Below, one piece after another: positions 41,796 through 50,705 of a stretch of DNA of 52,205 nt. This stretch comes from Mesorhizobium sp. dw_380. GTDB lineage: Bacteria > Pseudomonadota > Alphaproteobacteria > Rhizobiales > Rhizobiaceae. The notes beneath the pieces were generated by a model, which worked only from the letters and a program-made list of their open reading frames with translations, searched no databases and was not told the DNA's origin. The stretch spans positions 1-52,205 of the forward strand of contig NZ_JAFFIW010000045.1 in assembly GCF_018588885.1 (NCBI RefSeq). Reading direction: 5' to 3'. A program made the translations under genes and the position numbers. The stretch's first letter is position 1; the number at the start of each line of letters is the position of its first letter.

Positions 41796-43247
41796 ATGTC
41801 CGACGCATCGCAGGGCCTGCGCCTCTACAACACGCTGACGCGGACGAAAGAGAATTTCGTCCCCATCGATGCGCGCAATGTACGCATGTATGTCTGCGGT
41901 CCGACCGTCTACGACTTCGCCCATATCGGCAATGCCAGGCCGGTCATCGTCTTCGACGTGCTGTTCCGTCTGCTGCGCCATCTCTATGGCGAGGCGCACG
42001 TCACATATGTGCGCAACATCACCGACGTCGACGACAAGATCAACGCGCGCGCGCTGCGCGATTTTGGCGGCGAGATCGCTTCGGGGGCGCTCTCGCTCAA
42101 CGAAGCGATCCGGCGGGTGACCGAAAAGACCGCCGACCAGTTCCACAGGGATGTCGCAACGCTCGGCTGCCTGGAGCCGACGGTCGAACCGCGCGCCACC
42201 GAATTCGTCGAGCCCCGCGCCGACGGCAAGGCCGACATGATCACCCTGATTCGAAACCTGATCGAACGGGGCCATGCCTATGTCGCCGCAGGCGAAGTTC
42301 TGTTCGATACCGCGTCGATGCCCGAGTATGGGCAATTGTCGAAACGCAATCTCGACGAACAGCAGGCCGGCGCCCGCATCGCCGTCGATGCGCACAAGAA
42401 GAACCCTGGCGATTTCGTGCTGTGGAAACTGTCGTCGCCGGAAGAGCCGGGCTGGGAGAGCCCGTGGGGCAGGGGCCGGCCGGGCTGGCACATCGAATGC
42501 TCGGCGATGTCGGCGGCCTATCTCGGCGAGGTCTTCGACATCCATGGCGGCGGCCTCGACCTGATCTTCCCGCACCATGAGAACGAGATCGCCCAGTCGC
42601 GCTGCGCCCACGGCACGTCAGTCATGGCCAATGTCTGGATGCACAACGGCTTCCTGCAGGTCGAGGGGCAGAAGATGTCGAAGAGCCTCGGCAATTTCTA
42701 CTCGATCCAGGAGCTGCTGCAGACCGAGACCTTCGGCGGCCGCAGCTGGCCGGGTGACGTTCTGCGGCTGGCGATGCTGATGACGCATTACCGTGAGCCG
42801 ATCGACTTTTCCGTGCGCAAGCTGGAGGAAGCGGAGAACACGCTGCGCAAATGGAAACGTGCGGCGGATCTGGCGCCGGCGGCGGCAAGGCAGTTACCGG
42901 CGGAGGTCATCGATGCGTTGTCGGACGATCTCGCCACCTACGCCGCTTTCCAGGTCCTGACGCAGCTGGCCGGCGAGGCGGCGGACGGCAACGGCACTGG
43001 CGACAACGCTGCCGCCGCTTCGCTGAAGGCCGCACTTACCTTCCTCGGTTTTGACGTCGGCGCGGCCAAGGTGGACGAGGACGCGATCGCCAATGCCATC
43101 GCCAAACGTCTGGAACTGATCGCTGCGAAGAACTGGACCGAAGCCGACCGCATCCGCGACGAGCTGCTGGCCAAAGGCGTACAGCTGAAGGACGGCAAGG
43201 ATCCGGTCACCGGCGAACGCGTGACGACGTGGGAGGTGAAGCGGTGA
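41796..43247 (+). CDS. cysS: Cysteinyl-tRNA synthetase
   Basis: A 483-residue class I aminoacyl-tRNA synthetase. The zinc-binding and HIGH-type motifs are MYVCGPTVYDFAHIGNARP (Cys and HIGN), and PGWHIECSAM contributes further Cys/His. KMSKS is GQKMSKSLGNF. A DALR-type helical domain and C-terminal anticodon-binding region follow. The ATG at 41796 (MSDASQG) has GGGAAGG upstream; the frame is open much further but without motifs. A palindromic repeat follows the stop. Confidence 0.97.
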   Translation: MSDASQGLRLYNTLTRTKENFVPIDARNVRMYVCGPTVYDFAHIGNARPVIVFDVLFRLLRHLYGEAHVTYVRNITDVDDKINARALRDFGGEIASGALSLNEAIRRVTEKTADQFHRDVATLGCLEPTVEPRATEFVEPRADGKADMITLIRNLIERGHAYVAAGEVLFDTASMPEYGQLSKRNLDEQQAGARIAVDAHKKNPGDFVLWKLSSPEEPGWESPWGRGRPGWHIECSAMSAAYLGEVFDIHGGGLDLIFPHHENEIAQSRCAHGTSVMANVWMHNGFLQVEGQKMSKSLGNFYSIQELLQTETFGGRSWPGDVLRLAMLMTHYREPIDFSVRKLEEAENTLRKWKRAADLAPAAARQLPAEVIDALSDDLATYAAFQVLTQLAGEAADGNGTGDNAAAASLKAALTFLGFDVGAAKVDEDAIANAIAKRLELIAAKNWTEADRIRDELLAKGVQLKDGKDPVTGERVTTWEVKR

Positions 43248-43261
43248 GGGCGGCGCGAAGC

Positions 43262-43417
43262 ACCCCCCTCTGTCCTGCCGGACATCTCCCCCTCAAGGGG
43301 GGAGATTGGACTTCACTTCGGCTTTCGCCAATCGCGGACGTCGAAGATTGGGCGCCATCGGCGAAGCTGTCGATCTCCCCACTTGAGGGGGAGATGTCCG
43401 GCAGGACAGAGGGGGGC
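43262..43417. repeat. Intergenic palindromic repeat, GTCCTGCCGG family
   Basis: Arms 43263-43297 and 43382-43416 are about 35 bp and almost perfectly complementary (core CTGTCCTGCCGGACATCTCC), around an 84-bp centre. It lies between cysS and the DUF559 gene, and the right arm (GAGGGGGG) provides the only SD-like sequence before the DUF559 start. It differs in sequence from the 1193-1337 element. A related fragment appears at 46153-46171 ahead of cimA. Confidence 0.85.
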
Positions 43418-43425
43418 GCCTCGCG

Positions 43426-43833
43426 ATGACCCATCATCGTGTATCTCCCGTCAATCGCGGCAATGCGCGCAAGATGCGCAAGGCTATGACCGATGCCGAA
43501 CTGAAACTCTGGAACGAGATACGCGCACACCGACTCATGGGGCTGGCGTTTCGACGTCAAATGCCGATCGCTGGCCATATCGTTGATTTTGCTTGCCCCA
43601 ACAAGAAGCTGATCGTTGAGCTGGATGGCTCCCAGCACACTTCTCATGAGGTTTCGGCATCTGATGCCGCGCGAACAGCCAGGCTCAAAGCGCTTGGCTG
43701 GACCATCCTGCGCTTCTGGAATGACGACGTCATTCGCGATATCGACAATGTCTGTCACCACATTGTCATCGAGGCCGGCCTGGGCAATGCCGCGATGCCG
43801 GCTCACGAACCAGCAAGGGAGGCTGCTCCATGA
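43426..43833 (+). CDS. DUF559 (Vsr-like) endonuclease-fold protein
   Basis: A 135-residue protein of the DUF559 group, related to very-short-patch repair endonucleases. ARKMRKAMTDAELKLWNEIRAHRLMGLAFRRQ, GHIVDFACPNKKLIVELDGSQH (PD-(D/E)xK-type acidic residues) and LKALGWTILRFWNDDV are present. The start is nine bases past a palindromic repeat whose arm supplies the SD. The gene overlaps the next (TGA/ATG at 43830-43833) and opens a five-gene coupled operon. Confidence 0.88.
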   Translation: MTHHRVSPVNRGNARKMRKAMTDAELKLWNEIRAHRLMGLAFRRQMPIAGHIVDFACPNKKLIVELDGSQHTSHEVSASDAARTARLKALGWTILRFWNDDVIRDIDNVCHHIVIEAGLGNAAMPAHEPAREAAP

Positions 43834-44216
43834 TCGACCATCTCGGCATCACCGTTGCCGATTTCGACGCTTCGAAGGCGTTTTACGACAAGGCGATGGC
43901 GCCGCTTGGCGCCTCCTTGCTCTACATGGTGCCCACGGAATACACCGGCGGCGTCAAGGTTGGCGGCTATGGCCGTGACCGGCCGGTGTTCTGGTTGCAT
44001 GCCGGCAAGGACAAGCCCAGGGATCGCCAGCACGTCGCCTTTAGCGCGCGCAGCCGCGCCGAGGTCGATGCCTTCCATACGGCGGCCCTTGCCGCCGGCG
44101 GCAAGGACAATGGCGGGCCTGGCCTGCGCCCGCACTATCACCCGAACTATTACGGCGCCTTCGCCTTCGATCCCGACGGCAACAATGTCGAGGCAGTCTG
44201 CCATGATCCGGAGTGA
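43830..44216 (+). CDS. VOC-superfamily protein
   Basis: A 128-residue VOC protein. IDHLGITVADFDASKAFYDKAMAPLG, PVFWLHAGKDKPRDRQHVAFSA and HPNYYGAFAFDPDGNNVEAVCHD form the usual paired modules; His4, His69-type and the Glu of NNVEAVC are candidate metal ligands. It overlaps the DUF559 gene by four bases and is three bases ahead of the first GFA gene. Substrate unknown; proximity to GFA proteins suggests thiol-adduct chemistry. Confidence 0.9.
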   Translation: MIDHLGITVADFDASKAFYDKAMAPLGASLLYMVPTEYTGGVKVGGYGRDRPVFWLHAGKDKPRDRQHVAFSARSRAEVDAFHTAALAAGGKDNGGPGLRPHYHPNYYGAFAFDPDGNNVEAVCHDPE

Positions 44217-44219
44217 GAC

Positions 44220-44714
44220 ATGATGAGCCTGGACAACCGGCCGGTCTACACAGGCGGCTGCCAGTGCGGCGCGGTGCGCTTCCGTGTCGAAGGCGCGCTT
44301 GGCGACGCCTCCGTCTGCCACTGCCGCATGTGCCAGAAGGCATTCGGCTCGTTTTACGCGCCGCTGGTGTCGGTGCGTGGCGCCAAGCTCGACTGGACGC
44401 GTGGCGAGCCGAAATATTTCCGCTCGTCCAACCATGTCGATCGGGGTTTTTGCGCCAATTGCGGCACGCCGCTGACCTTCACCGCGCCGGATGGCGTTGG
44501 CTTGGCCATCGGCGCGTTCGACAATCCGGCGGAGATCGTGCCGCTGATCCAGTGGGGCACCGAGGCAAAACTGCCCTATGTCGACACCATCCCGCAATTG
44601 CCGGGCGAGGAGACGATGGCCGACATGGGTTCGGCTCCTTACCTGACCGATCTCGTCTCCTACCAGCACCCCGATCACGACACCGACCAATGGCCACCGG
44701 AGGAAAGATCATGA
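44220..44714 (+). CDS. GFA-family zinc protein 1
   Basis: A 164-residue protein of the glutathione-dependent formaldehyde-activating (GFA/CENP-V) family. Zinc ligands are Cys14/Cys16 (GGCQCGAV), Cys33/Cys35/Cys38 (CHCRMC) and Cys78/Cys81 (GFCANCGTPL). Members form S-hydroxymethylglutathione or act on other aldehyde/thiol adducts, with few proven. It is closely similar to the next gene and overlaps it (ATGA at 44711-44714). Confidence 0.9.
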   Translation: MMSLDNRPVYTGGCQCGAVRFRVEGALGDASVCHCRMCQKAFGSFYAPLVSVRGAKLDWTRGEPKYFRSSNHVDRGFCANCGTPLTFTAPDGVGLAIGAFDNPAEIVPLIQWGTEAKLPYVDTIPQLPGEETMADMGSAPYLTDLVSYQHPDHDTDQWPPEERS

Positions 44715-45187
44715 CCGAGACTGTCCGGACCGGCGGCTGCCAATGCGGCGCCGTTCGCTTCCGCATCAAGGGGGCGCTCGGGCGCCCGTCCATCTGCCAT
44801 TGCCGCATGTGCCAGAAGCAGTTCGGCAATTTCTTCGGCGCGCTGGTGACGGTGCCCAGGGATGGCGTCGAATGGACCCATGAGGAACCGAGCTACTTCC
44901 AGTCGTCGGTCAACATCGATCGCGGCTTTTGCGCTCGCTGCGGCACACCGCTGACCTATCGCCAGCCCGGCGGGCTCGAGATCGCCATCGGCGCCTTCGA
45001 CGACCGTTCCGATCTGGCGCCGCAAATCCAGGTAAACTATGCGTCCCGGCTGCCTTGGGTGGAGACGATCTTCGACCAGCCCGTCCACCAGGATCCCGAC
45101 TATTACGCGCGGCAGGAGCAGATCATCTCCTTCCAGCATCCCGATCACGAAACGGCCAACTGGCCGCAACAGGGCCTGAAACTATGA
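44711..45187 (+). CDS. GFA-family zinc protein 2
   Basis: A 158-residue paralogue of the previous protein. Zinc ligands are Cys10/Cys12, Cys29/Cys31/Cys34 and Cys74/Cys77 (GFCARCGTPLT). The shared pattern GGCQCGAVRFR, CHCRMCQK, DRGFC and IGAFD argues for tandem duplication. The C-terminal third differs from GFA 1 (YYARQEQIISFQHPDHETANW), so the two may have diverged in substrate. The stop overlaps the iminopeptidase start by four bases. Confidence 0.9.
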   Translation: MTETVRTGGCQCGAVRFRIKGALGRPSICHCRMCQKQFGNFFGALVTVPRDGVEWTHEEPSYFQSSVNIDRGFCARCGTPLTYRQPGGLEIAIGAFDDRSDLAPQIQVNYASRLPWVETIFDQPVHQDPDYYARQEQIISFQHPDHETANWPQQGLKL

Positions 45188-46134
45188 GCTTGCGCACCCT
45201 TTACCCGGAAATCGAACCGTTCGACTCAGGCATGCTCGATGTCGGCGACGGCCATCAGGTCTACTGGGAGCGGTCCGGAACCCAGGGCGCCAAGCCGGCC
45301 GTATTCCTGCATGGCGGACCAGGCGGCACCATCTCGCCCAAACACCGGCGGCTGTTCGATCCAAAGCTCTACGACGTTATCCTGTTCGACCAGCGGGGTT
45401 GCGGAAAATCGACGCCGAACGCCTCGCTGGAGGCCAACACGACCTGGCATCTCGTCGCCGACATCGAACGCCTGCGCGAGATGGCCGGCTTCGACAAATG
45501 GCTGGTGTTCGGCGGCTCCTGGGGCTCGACCCTGGCGCTCGCTTATGCCGAGACACATCCCGATCGCGTCACCGAGCTCGTGGTGCGCGGCATCTACACG
45601 CTGACCCGGGGCGAACTCGAATGGTACTATCAGTTCGGCGTCTCCGAGATGTTCCCCGACAAGTGGGAACGCTTCCTGGCACCGATCCCCGAGGCCGAGC
45701 GCGGCGACATGATGGCGGCCTATCGCAAGCGGCTGGTCGGGTCCGACCGCAAGGCGCAGATAGAGGCTGCCCGCGCCTGGAGCCTGTGGGAAGGCGAGAC
45801 GATCACGCTGCTGCCGGAGCCGGAGACAAGCGGGCCGTTCGGTGAGGACGATTATGCGATCGCCTTCGCGCGCATCGAGAACCACTATTTCGTCCATGCC
45901 GGCTGGCTGGAGGAAGGACAGCTTCTGCGCGACGCCGGGAAACTCAGGGATATCCCCGGCACCATCGTCCACGGCCGCTACGACATGCCGTGCCCGGCGC
46001 GCTATGCCTGGGCCCTGCACAAGGCCTGGCCGAAGGCCGACTTCCATCTGATCGAGGGCGCTGGCCACGCCTATTCGGAGCCGGGCATCCTTGATCAGTT
46101 GATCCGGGCGACGGATAGGTTTGCGGGGAAATGA
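45184..46134 (+). CDS. pip: Proline iminopeptidase
   Basis: A 316-residue alpha/beta-hydrolase peptidase of family S33 that releases N-terminal proline. Oxyanion-type HGGPGGTISP, DQRGCGKSTPNASLE, nucleophile in GGSWGSTLAL, Asp in HGRYDMPCP, and His in GAGHAYSEPG. Cytoplasmic. It overlaps GFA 2 by four bases and is the last gene of the five-gene operon. Confidence 0.95.
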   Translation: MSLRTLYPEIEPFDSGMLDVGDGHQVYWERSGTQGAKPAVFLHGGPGGTISPKHRRLFDPKLYDVILFDQRGCGKSTPNASLEANTTWHLVADIERLREMAGFDKWLVFGGSWGSTLALAYAETHPDRVTELVVRGIYTLTRGELEWYYQFGVSEMFPDKWERFLAPIPEAERGDMMAAYRKRLVGSDRKAQIEAARAWSLWEGETITLLPEPETSGPFGEDDYAIAFARIENHYFVHAGWLEEGQLLRDAGKLRDIPGTIVHGRYDMPCPARYAWALHKAWPKADFHLIEGAGHAYSEPGILDQLIRATDRFAGK

Positions 46135-46183
46135 CGATGCCAAGTTTCGCCCCAGAGGGGGGTGCTCGCGCGCCCGCAGGACA

Positions 46184-47800
46184 ATGACAAAGCAACGCCT
46201 CTATCTCTTCGACACCACATTGCGCGATGGCCAGCAGACGCCGGGTATCGACTTTTCCGTCGAGGACAAGATCGCCATTGCAAAACTGCTCGACGATTTC
46301 GGCATGGACTATGTCGAGGGCGGCTATCCCGGCGCCAATCCGACCGACACTGCGTTCTTTCAGCAGAAGCGCACGGCACGCGCCAAATTCGTCGCCTTCG
46401 GCATGACCAAGCGTGCAGGGGTGTCGGCGTCCAACGATCCGGGCCTTGCAGCACTTGTGCAGTCGAAATCCGACGCCATCTGCTTCGTCGCCAAGAGCTG
46501 GGACTACCATGTCCGTGTCGCGCTGGGCTGCACAAACGAGGAAAACCTGGAGTCGATCAGAGCCTCCGTCGAGGCGGCGGTCGCTTCGGGCAAGGAAGCG
46601 ATGGTCGACTGCGAGCATTTCTTCGACGGCTTCAAGGCCAATCCGGACTATGCGCTGGCCTGCGCAAGGACCGCCTATGAGGCCGGTGCGCGCTGGGTGG
46701 TGTTGTGCGACACCAATGGCGGCACGCAGCCGTCGGAGGTGAGCGTCATCGTCGACAGGGTCATCGCCGCGGGCATACCGGGCGGTCATCTCGGCATCCA
46801 CGCCCATGACGACACCGGCCAGGCGGTTGCCAATTCGCTGGCCGCGGTCGAGGCCGGCGTGCGCCAGATCCAGGGCGCGTTGAACGGCATCGGTGAGCGC
46901 TGCGGCAATGCCAATCTGGTCTCGATCGTGCCGACGCTGGCGCTGAAGTCGGCTTTCGCCGATCGCTTCGAGACGGGTATTTCGGCGGAAGCGCTGACTG
47001 GCATTTCGCGTTTGTCGCGTGCCTTCGACGAATTGCTCAACCGTGCGCCTGAAGCGCAGGCGCCCTATGTCGGCGCCTCGGCTTTCGCCACCAAGGCCGG
47101 CATTCATGCCTCGGCGCTGGCGAAAGAACCGGCGACCTATGAACACGTTCCCCCGGAAACAGTCGGCAACCGCCGCCGCGTCATGGTCTCCGACCAGGGC
47201 GGCAAGGCCAATTTCCTCGCCGAGCTGAAACGACGCGGCATCGAGGTGCCCAGGGACGATCACCGGCTCGATGCGCTGATATCAGTCGTCAAGGAGCGCG
47301 AGGCGGAGGGCTACGCCTATGAGGGCGCCGACGCGTCCTTCGAGTTGCTCGCCCGCAAGATGCTGCACGGCCTGCCGGAATTCTTCAACGTCACCTCGTT
47401 CCGCTGCATGGTCGAGCGGCGCTTCGACGCCAACGGCCAGTTGAAGACGGTATCTGAGGCGATCGTGAAAGTGCTCGTCGACGGCGAGGAAAAGATGTCG
47501 GTGGCCGAGGGGCATGGCCCGGTCAACGCGCTCGACATCGCGCTGCGCAAGGATCTCGGGAAATACCAGAGCGAGATCGTCGATCTTGAGCTCGCCGACT
47601 TCAAGGTGCGTATCCTCAATGGCGGTACCGAGGCCATCACCCGCGTCCTGATCGAATCGCATGATTCCTCGGGCGCCCGCTGGTGGACGGTCGGCGTTTC
47701 CGAAAACATCATCGACGCTTCGTTCCAGGCGCTGATGGATTCGATCATCTACAAGCTTATGAAGAACCGCGAGATGGCGGGGCTTGTTGCGGCCGAGTAA
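46184..47800 (+). CDS. cimA: Citramalate synthase / 2-isopropylmalate synthase-like (CimA)
   Basis: A 538-residue HMGL-like enzyme condensing acetyl-CoA with pyruvate to (R)-citramalate for isoleucine synthesis. Signature FDTTLRDGQQTPGIDFSVEDKI, HAHDDTGQAVANSLAAVEAG (metal His-x-His) and the catalytic GIGERCGNANLVSI are present. A C-terminal LeuA-type allosteric domain spans about 400-530. ATG 46184 follows GCAGGACA. The upstream 40 bases carry a fragment similar to the 43262 repeat. CimA rather than LeuA is favoured by length and the N-terminal motif. Confidence 0.93.
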   Translation: MTKQRLYLFDTTLRDGQQTPGIDFSVEDKIAIAKLLDDFGMDYVEGGYPGANPTDTAFFQQKRTARAKFVAFGMTKRAGVSASNDPGLAALVQSKSDAICFVAKSWDYHVRVALGCTNEENLESIRASVEAAVASGKEAMVDCEHFFDGFKANPDYALACARTAYEAGARWVVLCDTNGGTQPSEVSVIVDRVIAAGIPGGHLGIHAHDDTGQAVANSLAAVEAGVRQIQGALNGIGERCGNANLVSIVPTLALKSAFADRFETGISAEALTGISRLSRAFDELLNRAPEAQAPYVGASAFATKAGIHASALAKEPATYEHVPPETVGNRRRVMVSDQGGKANFLAELKRRGIEVPRDDHRLDALISVVKEREAEGYAYEGADASFELLARKMLHGLPEFFNVTSFRCMVERRFDANGQLKTVSEAIVKVLVDGEEKMSVAEGHGPVNALDIALRKDLGKYQSEIVDLELADFKVRILNGGTEAITRVLIESHDSSGARWWTVGVSENIIDASFQALMDSIIYKLMKNREMAGLVAAE

Positions 47801-47883
47801 GTTTGAACCATCAGCGAAAGTCCATTGATCCATCAGAACTTTGCGATGGTCTTGCCAGGGTGACTGCGCCATAGCGTTGGCCC

Positions 47884-48810
47884 ATGGCCGCTGACGCAAT
47901 TACCCTCGATGCAGATTCAACAGCCCGTCGCGGCTTCCTGCTGGCGCTCGGTGCCTATCTCTTGTGGGGATTGCTGCCCTTCTACATGAAGGCTGTGGCA
48001 CATCTGCCTCTTGCCGAGGTCATCGCGCACCGCATCGTCTGGTCGGTGCCAATCGCCGCCGCGGTGCTGGTCTGGGCCGGCCGCACGGCGGACTTCAAGG
48101 CGGCAATTCGTTCGCCCCGCACCATCGCCATGGCGGCGCTGACGGCGGCGCTGATCTCGGTCAACTGGGGCATCTATGTCTGGGCCATCGCCGTCGACCG
48201 CACGGTAGAGACCGCGCTCGGCTACTATATCAACCCGCTGGTCAGCGTCGTCGTCGGCGCGCTGCTGCTTGGTGAGCGGCTCGACCGGTTGCAGATCGCC
48301 GCGGTAGTGCTTGCGACGGTCGCCGTGGCTGTGCTGACGATCGAAGGCGGCAAGCTGCCCTGGGTGTCGCTGGCATTGGCGTTTTCCTTCGCCGCCTATG
48401 GTTTCTTCCGCAAGACGCTGCCGATCGGGCCAAGCCAGGGTTTTCTGCTCGAAGTGCTTTTGCTGTCCGTGCCGGCTCTCGCCTATATCGTCTACCTGAT
48501 CACGACCGGACAGGACCACATTGTGTCCAGCAACGGCACCGACACGGCTTTGCTGATCGGCTGCGGTCCGGTCACATCCGTGCCGCTGTTGCTGTTTGCA
48601 TTCGGTGCCAAGCTGTTGCGGCTCTCCACCATCGGCATCATGCAATACATCGCGCCGACCATGGTGTTCCTGATCGCCGTGCTGATCTTCGACGAGCCTT
48701 TCGGCACCACCCAGGCGGTTGCGTTCGTGCTGATCTGGACGGCACTGGCGATCTATTCCTGGTCAATGCTGACGACAGCGCGCAGGGCCAAGCCGCAGCC
48801 CGCACGGTAA
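47884..48810 (+). CDS. rarD: RarD-type EamA transporter
   Basis: A 308-residue inner-membrane protein with ten predicted helices in two EamA units. LLALGAYLLWGLLPFYMKAV, HRIVWSVPIA and YGFFRKTLPIGPSQGFLLE are RarD-like, with IGIMQYIAPTMVFLIAVLIFDEPF near the C-terminus. Often called chloramphenicol-sensitive protein, but substrates are unknown. It is nine bases ahead of the GST gene, likely cotranscribed. Confidence 0.93.
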   Translation: MAADAITLDADSTARRGFLLALGAYLLWGLLPFYMKAVAHLPLAEVIAHRIVWSVPIAAAVLVWAGRTADFKAAIRSPRTIAMAALTAALISVNWGIYVWAIAVDRTVETALGYYINPLVSVVVGALLLGERLDRLQIAAVVLATVAVAVLTIEGGKLPWVSLALAFSFAAYGFFRKTLPIGPSQGFLLEVLLLSVPALAYIVYLITTGQDHIVSSNGTDTALLIGCGPVTSVPLLLFAFGAKLLRLSTIGIMQYIAPTMVFLIAVLIFDEPFGTTQAVAFVLIWTALAIYSWSMLTTARRAKPQPAR

Positions 48811-48819
48811 GGAGTTTCG

Positions 48820-49506
48820 ATGTATCTGCTGCATATCGCCAACAAGAATTATTCCTCATGGTCGCTGCGGCCCTGGGTGCTGATGCGCGCTCTGGATATC
48901 CCATTCGAGGAGCGGCTGACGCCGTTCCCGAGCGGATCGAGCTGGAACCTCTACCGGCAGTTCTCGCCCAACGGCCGGGTGCCGTGCCTGATCGACGACG
49001 GCTGGGCGGTCTGGGACTCGCTCGCCATCACCGAATATCTGGCGGAGCGCCACCATGGCGTGTGGCCCGTCGAGGCCAAGGCGCGCGCCTGGGCGCGCTC
49101 GGCCGCCGCCGAGATGCATTCGAGCTTTACCGCACTGCGTGGCGCCTGTCCGATGGGTTGCGGCCTGCGCATAGAGCCGTTTCCGATGTCCGACGCGCTG
49201 AAACAGGACCTCTTTCGCCTCGGCGACCTCTGGAACGATGGCCTAGCCCGTTTTGGCGGGCCGTTTCTGGCCGGCGCTCATTTCACCGCTGTGGACGCTT
49301 TCTTTGCCCCGGTGGCGTTTCGCGCACGATCGTATGGGCTCTCCTTCGAGGGGGCGGCTGCAGCCTATCCAGCGCGGTTGCTTGCCCTGCCGGCGATGTG
49401 CGAATGGTATGCGGCTGGCCTTGCCGAGACCTGGCGCGATCCCGACCACGAAGCGGAAGTCGCCGCCGCCGGCACCGTCATCGAGGATCTTCGCGCCATG
49501 GAGTGA
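48820..49506 (+). CDS. Glutathione S-transferase family protein
   Basis: A 228-residue GST-fold protein. Thioredoxin-like N-terminus (residues 1-80: MYLLHIANKNYSSWSLRPWVLMRALDIPFEE, VPCLIDDGWAVWDSLAITEYLAE) with Ser in NYSSWS as candidate GSH-activating residue; helical C-terminal domain from about 95. The class resembles YfcF-like GSTs. It lies nine bases after rarD. Confidence 0.92.
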   Translation: MYLLHIANKNYSSWSLRPWVLMRALDIPFEERLTPFPSGSSWNLYRQFSPNGRVPCLIDDGWAVWDSLAITEYLAERHHGVWPVEAKARAWARSAAAEMHSSFTALRGACPMGCGLRIEPFPMSDALKQDLFRLGDLWNDGLARFGGPFLAGAHFTAVDAFFAPVAFRARSYGLSFEGAAAAYPARLLALPAMCEWYAAGLAETWRDPDHEAEVAAAGTVIEDLRAME

Positions 49507-49523
49507 AAGTCGCCGGCAGACGG

Positions 49524-50522
49524 CTACAATCCGCGGCCCAGCCGCCTGACGAACAGATAAGTAGCCGCGGCGAGAGCCAGCGATACAGCCGTCACCACCC
49601 AGAAGCCCATCGGCGTGTCGACCAGAGGCAGCCCGCCGACATTCATGCCGAACAGGCCCGAGATGATGGTCATCGGCAAGAGCACTGCCGTCATCACCGA
49701 AAGAATGTAAAGCAGCTGGTTCGACTGCATCGTCAGTTTCGCCATCAGCTCGTCCTGCAACAGCCTCGTGCGCGCCTGCAGCTGCTCACCGTCATGATAG
49801 AGGGTCTGAGCCCGGTGCGAGAGCCTTGCCGCCATATCGTTGATCAGCTCAGGCAATTCGTCGCGATGCGCATGGTCGAGGTGCCGGAATAGGTTGGTGA
49901 GCGTCGCCATCTGCCGGTGGATCACCACCAGCTGCCGGCGCGCCTCGACCAGCGCCTTCCGCTCATTGTGCCATGCGTCGCGCACGACGCGGTCCTCGAT
50001 GCCGTCTAGCGTGTCGCCTAGCTTGCCGAGTTCGATCGCCATGCCGTCGAGCGACTGGCCCATGACCGCCTCGATCAGTTCCGTTGGCGAGCGGAATTTC
50101 CGCGATCCATTTTCCACCGCCTTGCGGACGGCATCGACCGACTCCAGCGGCTGCTTGCGGGCACCGATCAGCATCGCGTCGTTGAAGGCGAAACGGAAAT
50201 GAACGAGCCCGCGTGCCTCCGAAAAGTCGTGCCTGAGGTCCGGCAGATCGCCATAGAGCCAGCCATCCTCATAGTCGATGTGACAGCCATGGCTGGGCGC
50301 GAGAAAAGCGTCGCGCGCCGGGGCCGGCAGAGCCTTCTCGGCGCCAATCTGCTGGCGGGCCCGCAGATCGGTGATCTGATAGCTGCGCCATGTCCAGTGC
50401 GCCTGCGCGCGGTCCTTGGTGCGGGAGCCATCGGCGGTGAAATGATAGATGAAGAACAGCCCGTGCTCGTCAGGCAGATAGGGCGACAGGTCGGTGCCTT
50501 CCGGGACGAGGGCGAGATCCAT
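49524..50522 (-). CDS. ZntB/CorA-family metal transporter
   Basis: A 332-residue (from ATG 50522) CorA-superfamily divalent cation transporter. A long cytoplasmic helical domain precedes two C-terminal membrane helices, with the signature GMN in LFGMNVGGLPL on the loop. ZntB-like proteins take up or export Zn2+ by proton coupling; CorA-like magnesium transport is the alternative. A TTG at 50582 could extend the N-terminus by 20 residues. The preceding 123-bp gap contains an 11-bp perfect stem (50654-50664 with 50682-50692). Confidence 0.88.
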   Translation of the reverse strand: MDLALVPEGTDLSPYLPDEHGLFFIYHFTADGSRTKDRAQAHWTWRSYQITDLRARQQIGAEKALPAPARDAFLAPSHGCHIDYEDGWLYGDLPDLRHDFSEARGLVHFRFAFNDAMLIGARKQPLESVDAVRKAVENGSRKFRSPTELIEAVMGQSLDGMAIELGKLGDTLDGIEDRVVRDAWHNERKALVEARRQLVVIHRQMATLTNLFRHLDHAHRDELPELINDMAARLSHRAQTLYHDGEQLQARTRLLQDELMAKLTMQSNQLLYILSVMTAVLLPMTIISGLFGMNVGGLPLVDTPMGFWVVTAVSLALAAATYLFVRRLGRGL

Positions 50523-50653
50523 TGGGCGCAGTGCCAGATACGAGTTGCGAAAGCGGCGCCGCGCAGCGGCACCTGACCGCAATCTCTAGCATGCACGAAC
50601 CCGGTTCCGTGTGACGGTTTCTTGACAGCCGATCACAGTGTGTCGAGCAGGCG

Positions 50654-50692
50654 GCAATGCGGTGTCCGCGTCTTTCGCCACCACCGCATTGC
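50654..50692. other. Hairpin between two minus-strand genes
   Basis: A perfect 11-bp stem GCAATGCGGTG / CACCGCATTGC with a 17-base loop sits 13 bases after the stop of the small protein gene at 50706. No T-run follows in the minus direction, so a terminator is possible but not clear. Confidence 0.4.
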
Positions 50693-50705
50693 GGATTGCG
50701 GCTGC

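Noticed and set aside
45944..47263. 439-codon minus-strand frame opposite cimA
   Set aside because: Antisense shadow crossing the pip-cimA boundary.
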